DNA of 64,000 nt from Terriglobia bacterium (GTDB taxonomy: Bacteria > Acidobacteriota > Terriglobia > UBA7540): the NCBI GenBank assembly GCA_035712365.1, contig DASTAW010000054.1:1-64000 (forward strand), read 5' to 3'. The position numbers and the translations under genes are program-made. Positions 8,376 to 17,977 of this stretch are shown piece by piece. A model generated the notes under the pieces. The model was not told where the DNA came from. It saw only the letters and a list, made by a program, of their open reading frames with translations, and made no database searches. The stretch's first letter is position 1; every line of letters begins with the position of its first letter.

Positions 8376-10013
8376 ATGAGATCAGATAAAGTTCGAGAAG
8401 GAAGGGGCCGGCTGGCGCGGCTTGCAGGGATTTCATTTTGCCGAACGAGCCATGCGGCTGCCACGGGTGTCATGGCAGCCTTGATTTTTGCTGGCGCTGT
8501 GCTGGCTCAGGCGGGAAGTCCTCCGGCGCCGCAGACTGCATCCGAAGTTCGCAATACCGGACCCGTTTACGTCGTCCTTTGGTTTGATACAGAGGACTAT
8601 GTTCTGCCGCAGAGCGATGACGCTGCCAAGCGGATCGCAGAGTTTTTGACCTCGCAAGGGGTCCATGCCACGTTTAAGGTGGTTGGAGAAAAGGCAAGGA
8701 CGCTTGAGCGGCGCCACCGCGAGGACGTGATTGCCGCGCTTGACAAGCACGCCATTGCCTATCACTCGAATTACCACAGTTGGCACGCAAGCCCTGCAGA
8801 ATTTGAAGAGCCGCTTGATTGGCAGGACGGTGTGGCGGAGTTCATCAGGCGTGAGCAGCCGGGCATTGATGACATCCAGCGGATATTCGGGAGGATTCCG
8901 ACCGCCTATGGCCAGCCGGGGAGTTCCTGGTGTCCTGAGGCCCAACCAGCCATGCGCAAAATGGGAATCCATGTTTATCTGGACGACGGTGAGCAGATCG
9001 GCCTTGACGGCAAGCCGTTCTGGTACGGCGGGGTCCTGAACATTTTTCACATGAAGTATATCGACGACTTCAGGCCGAACAACGACTGGACGAACGTCGA
9101 AGAAGTCAAAGCAAACTTCAAGAAGGCCTATACCGCGCTGAGCCAGAGTGGCGGAGGCCTGATCAGCATTTATTTCCATCCCTGCGAATTTATCCATAGG
9201 GAATTCTGGGACGCGGTAAATTTCTCGCACGGAGCAGAGCCTCCGCGCTCCGAATGGAAGCTGCCGCCGGTGAAGACTCCGGAGGAACAGGCCAGGTCGT
9301 TTGCTTTCCTTGAGAAATTCGTCGAGTACATGAAGACCTTGCCGGTCCACTTTGTTACGGCGCCCGAGACGTTAAAGCTCTATCCGGACCATGCGCAGGC
9401 GCGGCCGTTTTCACGGCAGGAGCTGTCTGAAATCGCACGGAACGTCCGGCCTGCGGTTTCGTTTCAGGTTTATGAGGATTATGACCTGTCCGCCAGCGAG
9501 GTCCTCTGGCTGCTGAACACCTACGTCTCGCGTGTCGTCGATAAGGCGCCCAGCCAGTTCGTCGAACTTCAGGGGACACCTCTTGGGCCCAGTTCAGATT
9601 CCACGAGCGTGGTCATGTCTGGCGAAGCCAAAGTTCCATGGTACCAATTCCAGTGGGCTGTCCAGGAAGTTGATGAAGCCCTTCGGGAGAACGCGCAGGT
9701 CCCGACGGTTGTCTGGGTTGGCGGCAATCCCTACTCGCCCGCCAGCTATCTGGTTGCGCTGGCCAAAGTCGCCGGCGGTCTGCTAGAGGGCAATCAGCCT
9801 CCGCAGGAGGTCACGCTGGCCCCGGCGCAGTTGGATGCATCGAAGTACGTAGCGAAGAATACGCCGCAGGTCTGGTCCTGGCCCATCTTCCGTCCGAGTT
9901 TCAACGGACAGCACCTCCTTGACCTTGCAAGGTTGCAGGCCTGGACCCTTAAACCCGCACTGCTTCGAACGGCCCACAGCCTCACGGTAAGCGGCGCAAT
10001 CTCCAGGAATTAA
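8376..10013 (+). CDS. Exported polysaccharide-deacetylase-like protein
   Basis: A 545-aa protein. The ATG at 8376 follows TCGAGGGG and is preferred over a GTG 24 bases upstream. A hydrophobic segment near residues 31-46 (GVMAALIFAGAVLAQA) acts as signal or anchor after a long basic N-terminus. VVLWFDTEDYVLPQSDDAAKRI carries the Asp-Thr-Glu-Asp start of a NodB-like barrel, and AYHSNYHSWH supplies the candidate metal histidines. ISIYFHPCEF and VHFVTAPETL follow as later barrel strands. The last 170 residues (from about 370) are a separate domain. It probably hydrolyses N- or O-acyl groups from a glycan outside the cytoplasm; the exact substrate is unknown. It lies 82 bases after the DUF5107-TPR gene, probably co-transcribed. 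Confidence 0.7.
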   Translation: MRSDKVREGRGRLARLAGISFCRTSHAAATGVMAALIFAGAVLAQAGSPPAPQTASEVRNTGPVYVVLWFDTEDYVLPQSDDAAKRIAEFLTSQGVHATFKVVGEKARTLERRHREDVIAALDKHAIAYHSNYHSWHASPAEFEEPLDWQDGVAEFIRREQPGIDDIQRIFGRIPTAYGQPGSSWCPEAQPAMRKMGIHVYLDDGEQIGLDGKPFWYGGVLNIFHMKYIDDFRPNNDWTNVEEVKANFKKAYTALSQSGGGLISIYFHPCEFIHREFWDAVNFSHGAEPPRSEWKLPPVKTPEEQARSFAFLEKFVEYMKTLPVHFVTAPETLKLYPDHAQARPFSRQELSEIARNVRPAVSFQVYEDYDLSASEVLWLLNTYVSRVVDKAPSQFVELQGTPLGPSSDSTSVVMSGEAKVPWYQFQWAVQEVDEALRENAQVPTVVWVGGNPYSPASYLVALAKVAGGLLEGNQPPQEVTLAPAQLDASKYVAKNTPQVWSWPIFRPSFNGQHLLDLARLQAWTLKPALLRTAHSLTVSGAISRN

Positions 10014-10058
10014 TTTGATTACATCTCGGTAAGCTCTGAACACGGCCCAGGGTGACTC

Positions 10059-10071
10059 GGGGTCTGACCCC
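10059..10071. repeat. Short palindrome GGGGTCTGACCCC
   Basis: A 13-bp perfect palindrome sits between the convergent genes ending at 10013 and 10076. From memory, this sequence recurs in REP-type elements and near REP-associated transposases. The central base leaves no loop, so it is unlikely to be a simple terminator hairpin. Confidence 0.4.
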
Positions 10072-10075
10072 TTCG

Positions 10076-11686
10076 CTACTTGTCGCGGTAACGGGCGACA
10101 GACGAATCGATGAACTCAAAGCGCTTCTGGTCTGTGGCGGGCTGCGAGTGGATGCTTTCCCCGAGGACCATCACCTGGCGGCCCTGCGGCGAATAGCGCG
10201 GCCAGTGGGGAAGGCCCGATCCATTAGGATTACCAGTCTTCGCGAAATTCGACCAGTATCTCATCATGGCGTCTGAGACTTTGAAGTCTACCGGCTGCCA
10301 CGGAATTTTTTTCCATTTCAGAACTCCGAAGACGTATTCAATTTCGGCCGAGTGCCGGGCGCCCAGTTTGACCAGGGGAATTCCATCATCTGTCTCGCTC
10401 AGCGGCTCCGGCGGAGTGCGCGTGAAGAGGTAGCGATAGACGGGCGAATCGCCGGTCTTATTCTGCATCTCGAGCCATTTCCAGGTGCCGTAGACGGTGA
10501 AGAAATCGCTGGCGAGGTTTTCAGTGGATTGCCGCGTCTCTGCGGCGGTGGAATGCGGATAATACTTGAGCGCCTGGTCAGCGTCCGGGCCAAAGCGCTC
10601 CTTCAGGCTCTTGACGAGATTTTCGGCCGTGGGAGGAGTCTTTTTGGAATAGAGCACTCCCGCCTCTTCATCTTTATTCCAACCGGCCAGCAGCGGCACG
10701 TGGCTCTGCCTGCCTTCAACAAAGATGGTGTTGACATCCTGGGGCAGAAGGTAGCCGTCGATGTTCGGCCAGAAGTGTCCCTTTGCCGATTCCTCCGACA
10801 GCTTGCGGGCAGGAATGGCGCGCAAAGAGGCGAGTGATGTTGCTCCTATGGATTGGGCAAACTTTTCCCCAGCCTTCTCGGTTTGGGTCAGCGTTTCGGC
10901 TGAATGCAAATTCGGTCCCGCGCCGAACGAGGCGCCGCTTTCGCCGATGGCTTTCTGGAATAGCCCTTGGGCCAGCGGAGATGCCATCAGGAAGCTGACC
11001 GAAAACGATCCCGCGGACTCGCCAAAAATCGTGACGTTGTTTGGATTGCCTCCGAAGGCAGCAATGTTCTGCTTCACCCATCGAAGCGCTGCAATCTGGT
11101 CCATCAGCCCATAGTTGCCGGAAGCGTGATGAGGCGATTCCCTGGTAAGCGCGGGGTGGGAAAAGAACCCGAAAATTCCGAGACGATAATTGCAACTGAC
11201 CACCACCACGCCCTTTTTCGCCAGGTTCATGCCTTCCTGCCGCGGCTCGGAAGTTCCGCCGGCCTGGAATCCCCCGCCATAGATCCAGAACATCACTGGA
11301 AGACTTTCTGAGGCGGACCCTGCCGGGGTCCACACGTTGAGGTAGAGGCAATCCTCGCTGGGTCCGCTGTCGCGGAAGACCATGTCGGAATAAATATTTC
11401 GCTGCATGCAACGGGGGCCAAAGGCAAGGGCCTTGCGCACGCCTTGCCATGTCTCGACTGGCTGGGGTGGCTGCCAGCGCAGTTTGCCGATGGGCGGGGC
11501 AGCGAAGGGGATTCCAAGAAACGCGCGGACGTTTGAGTGGTCCAGCGCCATGCCCTCGAGCGTGCCTGAAGCGATCTTGACCTGGTCAGCGGCGCGCGCA
11601 GCGGCAACTTGCGAAACAGCGAGCACAAGAGCCAGCAGAAAGGATGGTCTCGTGGGCAGTAAGGCGTGTTTCCAGTCCCTCATCAT
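10076..11686 (-). CDS. Secreted type-B carboxylesterase
   Basis: A 536-aa alpha/beta-hydrolase of the carboxylesterase/cholinesterase type. The start at 11686 is preceded by GGGAGGAATTC; an adjacent ATG three bases on is equally possible. A signal peptide covers about residues 1-33 (ending AAARAA). Family motifs are clear: AFLGIPFAAPP, EDCLYLNVWTP (111-121), the oxyanion-hole region FWIYGGGFQAGG (133-144) and the nucleophile elbow FGESAGSFS with Ser224. GARHSAEIEYVFG near the end supplies the catalytic histidine. It hydrolyses carboxylic esters in the periplasm or outside. It is convergent with the deacetylase-like gene and transcribed alone. The substrate is unknown. Confidence 0.9.
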   Translation of the reverse strand: MMRDWKHALLPTRPSFLLALVLAVSQVAAARAADQVKIASGTLEGMALDHSNVRAFLGIPFAAPPIGKLRWQPPQPVETWQGVRKALAFGPRCMQRNIYSDMVFRDSGPSEDCLYLNVWTPAGSASESLPVMFWIYGGGFQAGGTSEPRQEGMNLAKKGVVVVSCNYRLGIFGFFSHPALTRESPHHASGNYGLMDQIAALRWVKQNIAAFGGNPNNVTIFGESAGSFSVSFLMASPLAQGLFQKAIGESGASFGAGPNLHSAETLTQTEKAGEKFAQSIGATSLASLRAIPARKLSEESAKGHFWPNIDGYLLPQDVNTIFVEGRQSHVPLLAGWNKDEEAGVLYSKKTPPTAENLVKSLKERFGPDADQALKYYPHSTAAETRQSTENLASDFFTVYGTWKWLEMQNKTGDSPVYRYLFTRTPPEPLSETDDGIPLVKLGARHSAEIEYVFGVLKWKKIPWQPVDFKVSDAMMRYWSNFAKTGNPNGSGLPHWPRYSPQGRQVMVLGESIHSQPATDQKRFEFIDSSVARYRDK

Positions 11687-11941
11687 GAATTCCTCCCCCA
11701 TGGCTGCCAGATCGTTTGCAGGATGCGGCTGCAAAATCCATCCCATGCTATCACCCCAGGCGGACGGAGACACACGAATCCTGGAAGCCTGAGTGGATTC
11801 TCGAAACCTTAACACGGGCAATTTGAATTTGCGCCAGTCACAACTGGCTGTCGGATGTGCCCTGTGGGTTTTGGGCCATCGCGGCAGGAATGATGGACGT
11901 GCTGCCTCTGAGACTCTACGATGCCTTTGCCGCCAACGGAG

Positions 11942-12523
11942 CTAGGTGGCAAATTCCGCGATCAGCTTATGCCCGGCTTCCGTCATTTCCCAGATGCCGC
12001 GCGGCGAGTCTGATTTCAACAGACCTGCCGCTACCATGGCGCTTTGCGCCCACTGCGCGGTGTTCCACCAGCGCGGCACTTCCGAGTTGGCGGCCAGAGG
12101 CTCAAAATCGAGGTCTGTCAGCGTTCCCTTCATCAACTTCGGAAGACGTTCCAGAACGTCCGCCATGTCACCGAAGCCACCCATCTGGTTCAGGACCTGC
12201 AGGATTGGTTTGAAATAAGCCACTTCCCGGGTCCTGATTCCCCGGTGCAGGCGGCTGAGATCATGGCTCCCGTTCTTTTTGGAACCGGCGCCGTTGGCTC
12301 CCGCTACCGGAACGAGCTTTTCCCATTCATTGCGCAGGCCAGCAAGCTTTTCGCGAAGCGCAGTAATCTGGTCTGCGCGCTCCAGGACAGCTCTTGCCGC
12401 GTCATAATTGCGCGCCGCAAAAGCTTTTGCTCCTGACTGATTAATAACTTCAATCTCCGTTTCCATCTCTTCCAGCAGGATTTCAAATGCTGCCTGAACA
12501 GTGGTGGGATCTTTGTCAACCAT
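11942..12523 (-). CDS. Helical protein with C-terminal Mrr_N-like winged helix
   Basis: A 193-aa soluble protein. The ATG at 12523 has a strong AAAGGAGG seven bases upstream, so the longer ATG at 12556 is rejected. Residues 1-90 are helical and partly coiled-coil (AFEILLEEMETEIEVI, AARAVLERADQITALREKLAGL). A polar linker containing GANGAGSKKNGS follows. The C-terminal roughly 90 residues (YFKPILQVLNQMGGFGDMADVLERL ... WWNTAQWAQSAMVAAGLL ... RGIWEMTEAG) resemble the winged-helix domain found at the N-terminus of Mrr restriction proteins. No nuclease domain is fused. A DNA-binding or regulatory role is inferred. No partner gene is evident nearby. Confidence 0.65.
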   Translation of the reverse strand: MVDKDPTTVQAAFEILLEEMETEIEVINQSGAKAFAARNYDAARAVLERADQITALREKLAGLRNEWEKLVPVAGANGAGSKKNGSHDLSRLHRGIRTREVAYFKPILQVLNQMGGFGDMADVLERLPKLMKGTLTDLDFEPLAANSEVPRWWNTAQWAQSAMVAAGLLKSDSPRGIWEMTEAGHKLIAEFAT

Positions 12524-13047
12524 CTTACGGCCTCCTTTATTCACTCGCAGTTCCATTGTATTTCCGAACGGTCATGGCGCGGGCGCGAACACGGCCCAAC
12601 CGATACTCCCCCTATCCCCACCTTTTCCCAGCAGCTTTCGATCAACCTGCATCCCCTGCCCGGGCGCTGCATTGTATCGCAGAGCTTCTGGTTCCGCCAG
12701 CTCTTACGACGCACCAGATAATTTACACCAATACGAGCCTGGCAGTTACTAAAAAATTAAGTGCTCTCCATCTAAAGCCGGTCAGATTTCCCAGAGCTTC
12801 GCGCCTGGGCAGGCCGAACATAGCGAACTTCTCCATGCCATCGGACGAGATTCCTGCCTTCTCCGATGATCGGGAAAACCAATAACTATGTTGGTTTGCC
12901 AGAAGATACGAGATTGACAGAAGATGAATGCGGCCGGTCAAGCAGACCGGCATCAGGGCCCCCTCCCGCGGCCCTGTAACAGACGAGGAAGGCTCCCCGT
13001 GGTCTTAGCGTCTGCTCGCGAGGCTTACCGTAATAGAAAATTCGTCT
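12524..13047. other. Non-coding stretch with one hairpin
   Basis: No supported gene lies in these 524 bases. A perfect 7-bp stem with a 5-nt loop, GCCGGTC-aagca-GACCGGC, sits at 12933-12951, about 95 bases beyond the end of the leftward TolC-family gene. It lacks a T-run, so it is only a possible terminator or repeat. The part next to 12523 holds the leader of the leftward Mrr_N-like gene. Confidence 0.5.
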
Positions 13048-14973
13048 TCAGGGCTGGCCGGATGGCTGGGAAGGCGCTCCGGGGATGTTTGTCTGCCGGC
13101 CGTACTCGCCGGTTTCCGGGTTCGTCACTACGATGTTGTGCGCGTCGAGCGTAGTGCCTGTCGCCTGATGGAATTGTACCAGCGCCTGCGCGTAGACCTG
13201 TCGGGCCCTGGCAAGATTGCCCTCTGCCGTTATCAGGTCGCGCTGCAGCAGGATGACGTTCAGGGTGGTGGAAACGCCCAGGTGCAGCTTCTTGATCTCC
13301 GCGTCCAATGCCTGCTTGGCGTAATCGCTTGCCTTCAGTGCGGCATTGATCTGGGCCTTGGCCTGAGTCACGGCGATTTCGGCGTTGCGGACATCCTGCT
13401 CCACCGTATTTTTGTCGCGCTGCATGCTGGCTTGCATCCGGTGGAGTTCGACGACGGCCTGGGCCGCATTGGCCTGCTCATTGCGATTGCGAATCGGGAT
13501 GCGAAGGCTGAGGCCGACGGAATAGCTGGGATATTTGCCGCTGAAGACCTGGCCGATCGAATCACCGAACCCGCCAGGCTGGGCGACGAAGGCCCCGAAC
13601 GGCACGCCGGACAGGCCGTTGGACTGGTAGGTGGCAAAGGCGTCGAGGGTGGGCAGCAAGCCGTTGCGGTCGGCTTGAATCGTGTAATCCTGGTTGCGCA
13701 GGTTGAGTTGGTCCTGAAGGAGCTCGGGACGGTTCTTGATCGCCTCGTTTATGGCCTCCTGAAGTGTGGGTATGTCATTGGTCCGGGGTTCCGGGAGCGA
13801 GTCCGTGGCGTTGATTTCGACGTTCGCCAGCTCTGGAGTTACGCGCTTCGAGATCAGGGTCTTGAGGATCTCCTGCTGTTGCAGGAAGGTGGTTTGGGCG
13901 ACGATCAGGCTCTGCTGATCAGTGGCGAGTTCGGATTCAGCCTGGACGACGTCAAGAGGCGCGAGCGTTCCGATCTGGACCTGCTTTTTGTCATCCTCGA
14001 CGAGCCGCTGCGAGTAATCCACGGCGGACTGGGCCACCCGCACCTGATCGCGGTCCGCGAGAAGAGTGTAGTAGGCGTTCAGCACGGCCGTCATGGTGGT
14101 GATCACCTGCTGGCGGAACACGCTGTCAGCCACGTTCAGGTTGTTCCGCGCAATGCGGATGAACACCGCATTCGCCCGGCGGCCGAAGCCGTTGAGCAGA
14201 TGCTGGTTCAAGCCGACGGTCAGCGTGGTCGGAATCGAGGGATTGAACAGCGTGCTGGTGGAGTTGGTGCTGTTCCTCGTGCCGCTGACCGAGGTCAGAA
14301 AGCTGGTTCCCGTAAGCCAGCCCATGCCGAAAAACGTGGAGTAGTTTGCCGTGTGGCTTCCTTCAACCGGGACGCCGGTGAGGGATTCAAAATTGAGAGG
14401 CGTTGAACTGTTGTTCCATCCGAAGCTGAAGCCGGTGAAGGGGTCGCAGCAACTCACGGCGCTCGTGCTGGTGACGCCGCCGCCGGTGAAGCCGCCGCCA
14501 CCCGTCCCGCCAACCCCGCCCAGATTGCCCAGGCCAGCGCCGATCGCGCCCGCAAACAGTGCATTTGAAACGGTAGCGCCCTGGATGCCGCGCGCCGCCC
14601 CGCCGCTCTTCGATCTGAGAAGGTCGAGCTGGGCGAGGGGACGCTCAAAATGGGCCACCGCAATGTCCAGATTGTTCTGGAGCGCCAGTTCGATGGCCGC
14701 GTCCAGCGAGAGCATCAGCTTGTTGTCCTGGATCAACTGGTTCAACTGCGGAGTGTTGGCCAGCGAGGGAGCGGGTACGTACGGATAAGAGTAAGCTTTG
14801 AACATGGACGGGCCGTTTGAATAACTGAAAGCGCCGCTATTCGCTTGTTGCTGGGTGGCTGACTGCTGGGCGGCTGGCTGCTGGGCATCAGCGTTCACTG
14901 GCAGGGCCATTGCCGCCCCGAAGAAAAAAAGGGCCGCCAGCGCGGCCACACCGTACATTTTTTCCATTCGCAT
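13048..14973 (-). CDS. TolC-family outer-membrane efflux/secretion protein
   Basis: A 641-aa protein. The ATG at 14973 follows GAGAGG and begins directly before a signal peptide (VAALAALFFFGAAMALPVNADA); a longer frame start lacks these. A Gln/Ala-rich linker (about 27-45) follows. Two outer-membrane efflux repeats are visible: LDAAIELALQNNLDIAVA near residue 95 and LQEAINEAIKNRPELLQ near 405, each beginning the helical hairpin typical of TolC. A Gly-rich insertion (GGVGGTGGGGFTGGGV, about 160-175) and a long beta-region precede the second half. VLNVILLQRDLITAEGNLARARQVYAQALVQFHQATG is typical of the C-terminal helices. It forms a trimeric outer-membrane channel. No inner-membrane pump or adaptor gene is adjacent, so its partner is unknown. 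Confidence 0.88.
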   Translation of the reverse strand: MRMEKMYGVAALAALFFFGAAMALPVNADAQQPAAQQSATQQQANSGAFSYSNGPSMFKAYSYPYVPAPSLANTPQLNQLIQDNKLMLSLDAAIELALQNNLDIAVAHFERPLAQLDLLRSKSGGAARGIQGATVSNALFAGAIGAGLGNLGGVGGTGGGGFTGGGVTSTSAVSCCDPFTGFSFGWNNSSTPLNFESLTGVPVEGSHTANYSTFFGMGWLTGTSFLTSVSGTRNSTNSTSTLFNPSIPTTLTVGLNQHLLNGFGRRANAVFIRIARNNLNVADSVFRQQVITTMTAVLNAYYTLLADRDQVRVAQSAVDYSQRLVEDDKKQVQIGTLAPLDVVQAESELATDQQSLIVAQTTFLQQQEILKTLISKRVTPELANVEINATDSLPEPRTNDIPTLQEAINEAIKNRPELLQDQLNLRNQDYTIQADRNGLLPTLDAFATYQSNGLSGVPFGAFVAQPGGFGDSIGQVFSGKYPSYSVGLSLRIPIRNRNEQANAAQAVVELHRMQASMQRDKNTVEQDVRNAEIAVTQAKAQINAALKASDYAKQALDAEIKKLHLGVSTTLNVILLQRDLITAEGNLARARQVYAQALVQFHQATGTTLDAHNIVVTNPETGEYGRQTNIPGAPSQPSGQP

Positions 14974-15784
14974 CTCGTAACCTCTCACTCCAGGATTAAA
15001 TATCTGTATTTTATGGCCTGATAAATTACATACGAACACTTTAGATGCTTAGTTTCACAGAGGTGGGAGAAAATACCGGCCTCGGCCGAACAAACGCAGG
15101 GCTGATCTTGTGAAGTCGATGGTGATTTTCCGCCCCTCGTGGGAGTCTCAGTCGAGTTTGCCGCAGACCGGCCGGCGCCGATGTGGCAGGCCTGGTTTCG
15201 ATGGTGCTAGAGGCTCAATGTAACATTCAGCGGGCCTTTCTGGCAATGGCCTGGGTCCATTCGGCAGAATGCTGAAGACCTTTCATCTCTAGTCGGGTCG
15301 AGTCGATGCGGGGATCGTACGAGGTGCAGCGGACGGAACATGCGAGCGTTCCGTCCGCCGCGGGAGGGGGGCCTCGTTGGTTTGGCCGATGTTTTGACCG
15401 AACCAAACCACCTGTAAAATGTCATTGCCCGGCGTCGGCGTGTGGCCGGGCGGCGGAGTCAGGCTGAAAAATCCGGTGTTCCTGAAACTTTTTCCATCAA
15501 GCGACTTCTTCCCCCGTTCAGTCGAAAACTGAATTGCTGTTGGCTCATAATTAATACCTAAATACGTTACTGTCAAGTAAATAAATACAGAGATTTCCGA
15601 CTCCTGCCTATCCTTCTATTTTTCTGGCACATACGGGTAGGCGCCGGACGTCTGCCACATTCCGGAACTCCGCCAGAAACGGGCTGAACCATTCAAGTGC
15701 AGGAGGCAAACTGGACGAACGCAAGGAGCTGCACGCCCAATTAAAAATTGCAATCGACAACGGCGCGGGGTATTTTGGTGGGTC
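14974..15784. other. Divergent intergenic region, 811 bases
   Basis: The region separates the leftward TolC-family gene from the rightward GH36 gene. A 95-codon frame at 15289-15576 on the minus strand has no ribosome site and unconvincing composition and is not called. A 6-bp stem hairpin TTCAGT-cgaaa-ACTGAA lies at 15517-15533. The segment around 15540-15600 is AT-rich, which would suit promoters. Confidence 0.5.
15748..15776 (+). promoter_or_regulatory. Candidate promoter of the GH36 gene, nearly leaderless
   Basis: TTGCAA (15748-15753) and TATTTT (15771-15776) are separated by 17 bases. A start about seven bases later would fall at about 15783, two bases before the ATG at 15785. The GGTGG overlapping this point would then not be available as a ribosome site. 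Consensus-based inference only. Confidence 0.35.
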
Positions 15785-17851
15785 ATGCTAATGAAATCAT
15801 CAAAACTGCTTGTGGTGGGCCTCGCGGTTTGGCTGGTGAGTGCGTCCAGTCCCTCTCCGTCGCGACAAGCTCGAGTGGATGGCAGGAACATCCGCATCGA
15901 GTTCAATAGCAATCTGCAAAGCCGTGTGGTGGCCAAATTCGGAGGCAGGGAAATCGCCATCGGCGACTTCGCGCCCTCGGAGACGGTAACGGTTGCGGGA
16001 AAGGAAATCCGCGACTTCGCCTTGCAGAGCGTGAAGCGCGGGCGCGTCAAGGACAACCTGGGCGCCGGGCAGCGCGTGACCCTGACCGGGATCGCGCCGT
16101 CGCTCAAGAAGACCGTTGCCGTGACGACCTATGACGATTTTCCGCAGATGGCCGTTTTCGAAGTGCAGTACACAAATACGGGCAACTCCAACCTTTCCGT
16201 GGATAGCTGGACGAATCAGGATTACTCCATTTCGGCCGGGCAGGGCAACGGCGAGCCGGCGTTCTGGTCATACCAGAGCGGTTCTTATGAGAAGCGGCCT
16301 GACTGGGTGCTGCCGTTGAAGACGGGATTCACCCAGGAAAATTATCTGGGGATGAACGCCACCGATTACGGAGGGGGCACGCCGGTGGTGGACGTTTGGC
16401 GGAGAGATGTTGGCATCGCCGTAGGTCACCTGGAGCTGAGCCCCAAGCTGGTGTCACTTCCCGTCGCCATGCCAGACCAGCAGCACGCCACAGTGGCAGT
16501 GCATTTCCAGGTGAATAAGGAACTGAAACCGGGAGAAACCCTCAAGACGTTCCGGACCTTCGTCGCCGTCCATCAGGGCGACTATTTCCGAAGCCTGAGG
16601 GACTATCGGCGGGTGATGCTCAAAGAAGGCGTGGAATTCAAGCCGTCGCCGGATGATGCCTTCGGTCCCATCTGGTGCGCGTGGGGCTTTGGCAGGACCT
16701 TCACCCCGTCGCAGGTCTACAACGCTCTGCCGGTGGTAAAGAAGCTGGGTTTCCGGTGGGTGACGCTGGATGATGGGTGGCAGACCGCCGAGGGGGATTG
16801 GTTCCTGAACCCGGAGAAATTCCCCAATGGCGACCGCGACATGAAGGCGCTGGTGGACCGAATTCACGCGGAGGGTTTCAAAGCCCAGCTCTGGTGGGCG
16901 CCTTTATCGGTTTCTCCGGACACGAAACTCATTACGCAGCACCCGAATTATCTGCTCCTCAATGCCGATGGGTCGAAGCATAAGATTTCCTATTGGAACG
17001 CCTGGTATCTCTGTCCCGCTGATCCCGGCGTCGTGGCGTACCATAAGGCGCTGGTCAGGAAAATCCTGGTGGATTGGGGCTTCGACGGTTTAAAGCTCGA
17101 TGGACAATTCATGAATGCCGCGCCTCGCTGTTACAACCCTGCGCACCATCACGCTTCGCCCGAGGCGTCAGTGGAAGCAATGCCCCAATTCTTTAAGGCC
17201 ATCTACGATACGGCGCTCAGCGTCAAGCCCGACGCGCTGGTTGAGTTCTGCCCGTGCGGGACCGCTTACTCTTTCTACACCATGCCTTTCATGAACATGT
17301 CGGTGGCCTCTGACCCCAGGAGTTCCTGGCAGGTCCGCCTGAAGGGGAAGACGCTCAAGGCCCTGATGGGCGATTCCGTCGCTTACTTCGGTGACCATGT
17401 GGACATGAGCGATGGCGGCGACGATTTCGCCTCGACGGTTGGAGTGGGCGGCGTGGTCGGCACTAATTTCACCTGGCCGGTAGGTTCGGGCCCGGCCAGG
17501 CGGCGAGGGCGAGCCACGCTGGATCTGACGCCTGCGAAGGAACAGATCTGGGACAAATGGATCAAAATTTATAAGGCCGAAATGCTCCCGCGTGGCCAGT
17601 ACATGGGAACCTTGTATGACATCGGCTTCGATAAACCGGAAGCTCACGCCATCCGCAAAGATGGAAACATGTACTACGCCTTCTACGCTCCGCAGTGGAG
17701 CGGCAAGCTTCAGTTGAGAGGTTTGGAGAAGCGATCTTATCACCTGATCGACTATGAGACCGGGGAGACATTGGGAACGGTTCGCGGCCCCACGGCCACT
17801 TGGCCCGCCCAGTTTGAGAAACATCTCATGCTGGAGGCAAAGGCCGAGTAG
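15785..17851 (+). CDS. GH36-type alpha-galactosidase
   Basis: A 688-aa exported protein (signal MLMKSSKLLVVGLAVWLVSASS). Residues about 30-280 form the N-terminal beta-supersandwich. The catalytic barrel starts with GFRWVTLDDGWQTAEGDW (about 320-337), followed by GFKAQLWWAP and FDGLKLDGQFM, where Asp439 sits at the GH36 nucleophile position, and SVASDPRSSWQ with Asp510 as candidate acid/base. The C-terminal beta domain begins near 610. It would release alpha-linked galactose from oligosaccharides, though GH36 also includes other specificities. It stands alone between the TolC-family gene and truA. Two ATG codons six bases apart are possible starts. Confidence 0.82.
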   Translation: MLMKSSKLLVVGLAVWLVSASSPSPSRQARVDGRNIRIEFNSNLQSRVVAKFGGREIAIGDFAPSETVTVAGKEIRDFALQSVKRGRVKDNLGAGQRVTLTGIAPSLKKTVAVTTYDDFPQMAVFEVQYTNTGNSNLSVDSWTNQDYSISAGQGNGEPAFWSYQSGSYEKRPDWVLPLKTGFTQENYLGMNATDYGGGTPVVDVWRRDVGIAVGHLELSPKLVSLPVAMPDQQHATVAVHFQVNKELKPGETLKTFRTFVAVHQGDYFRSLRDYRRVMLKEGVEFKPSPDDAFGPIWCAWGFGRTFTPSQVYNALPVVKKLGFRWVTLDDGWQTAEGDWFLNPEKFPNGDRDMKALVDRIHAEGFKAQLWWAPLSVSPDTKLITQHPNYLLLNADGSKHKISYWNAWYLCPADPGVVAYHKALVRKILVDWGFDGLKLDGQFMNAAPRCYNPAHHHASPEASVEAMPQFFKAIYDTALSVKPDALVEFCPCGTAYSFYTMPFMNMSVASDPRSSWQVRLKGKTLKALMGDSVAYFGDHVDMSDGGDDFASTVGVGGVVGTNFTWPVGSGPARRRGRATLDLTPAKEQIWDKWIKIYKAEMLPRGQYMGTLYDIGFDKPEAHAIRKDGNMYYAFYAPQWSGKLQLRGLEKRSYHLIDYETGETLGTVRGPTATWPAQFEKHLMLEAKAE

Positions 17852-17977
17852 GGCGAATCCAGCCTCAATTCGGTTTTCCCGGCCCCTCAATTCTGACTGC
17901 CCCCTGCGTTTTTCACTTCAAACGCACACGCATATGGGGTTGCGCGTTAGCCCGCTGCCGCAATACTCTGTGTGAGC

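Noticed and set aside
10059-10071. Palindrome GGGGTCTGACCCC as a bidirectional terminator
   Set aside because: No loop and no T-run; kept only as a repeat-type palindrome.
13138-14406. 422-codon open frame antisense to the TolC-family gene
   Set aside because: It lies entirely opposite a gene with a clear signal peptide and repeats, and has no ribosome site or family motif. GC-rich codon use makes long antisense frames common.
15289-15576. 95-codon minus-strand frame between TolC and GH36 genes
   Set aside because: No ribosome site, low-complexity composition and no recognised domain.
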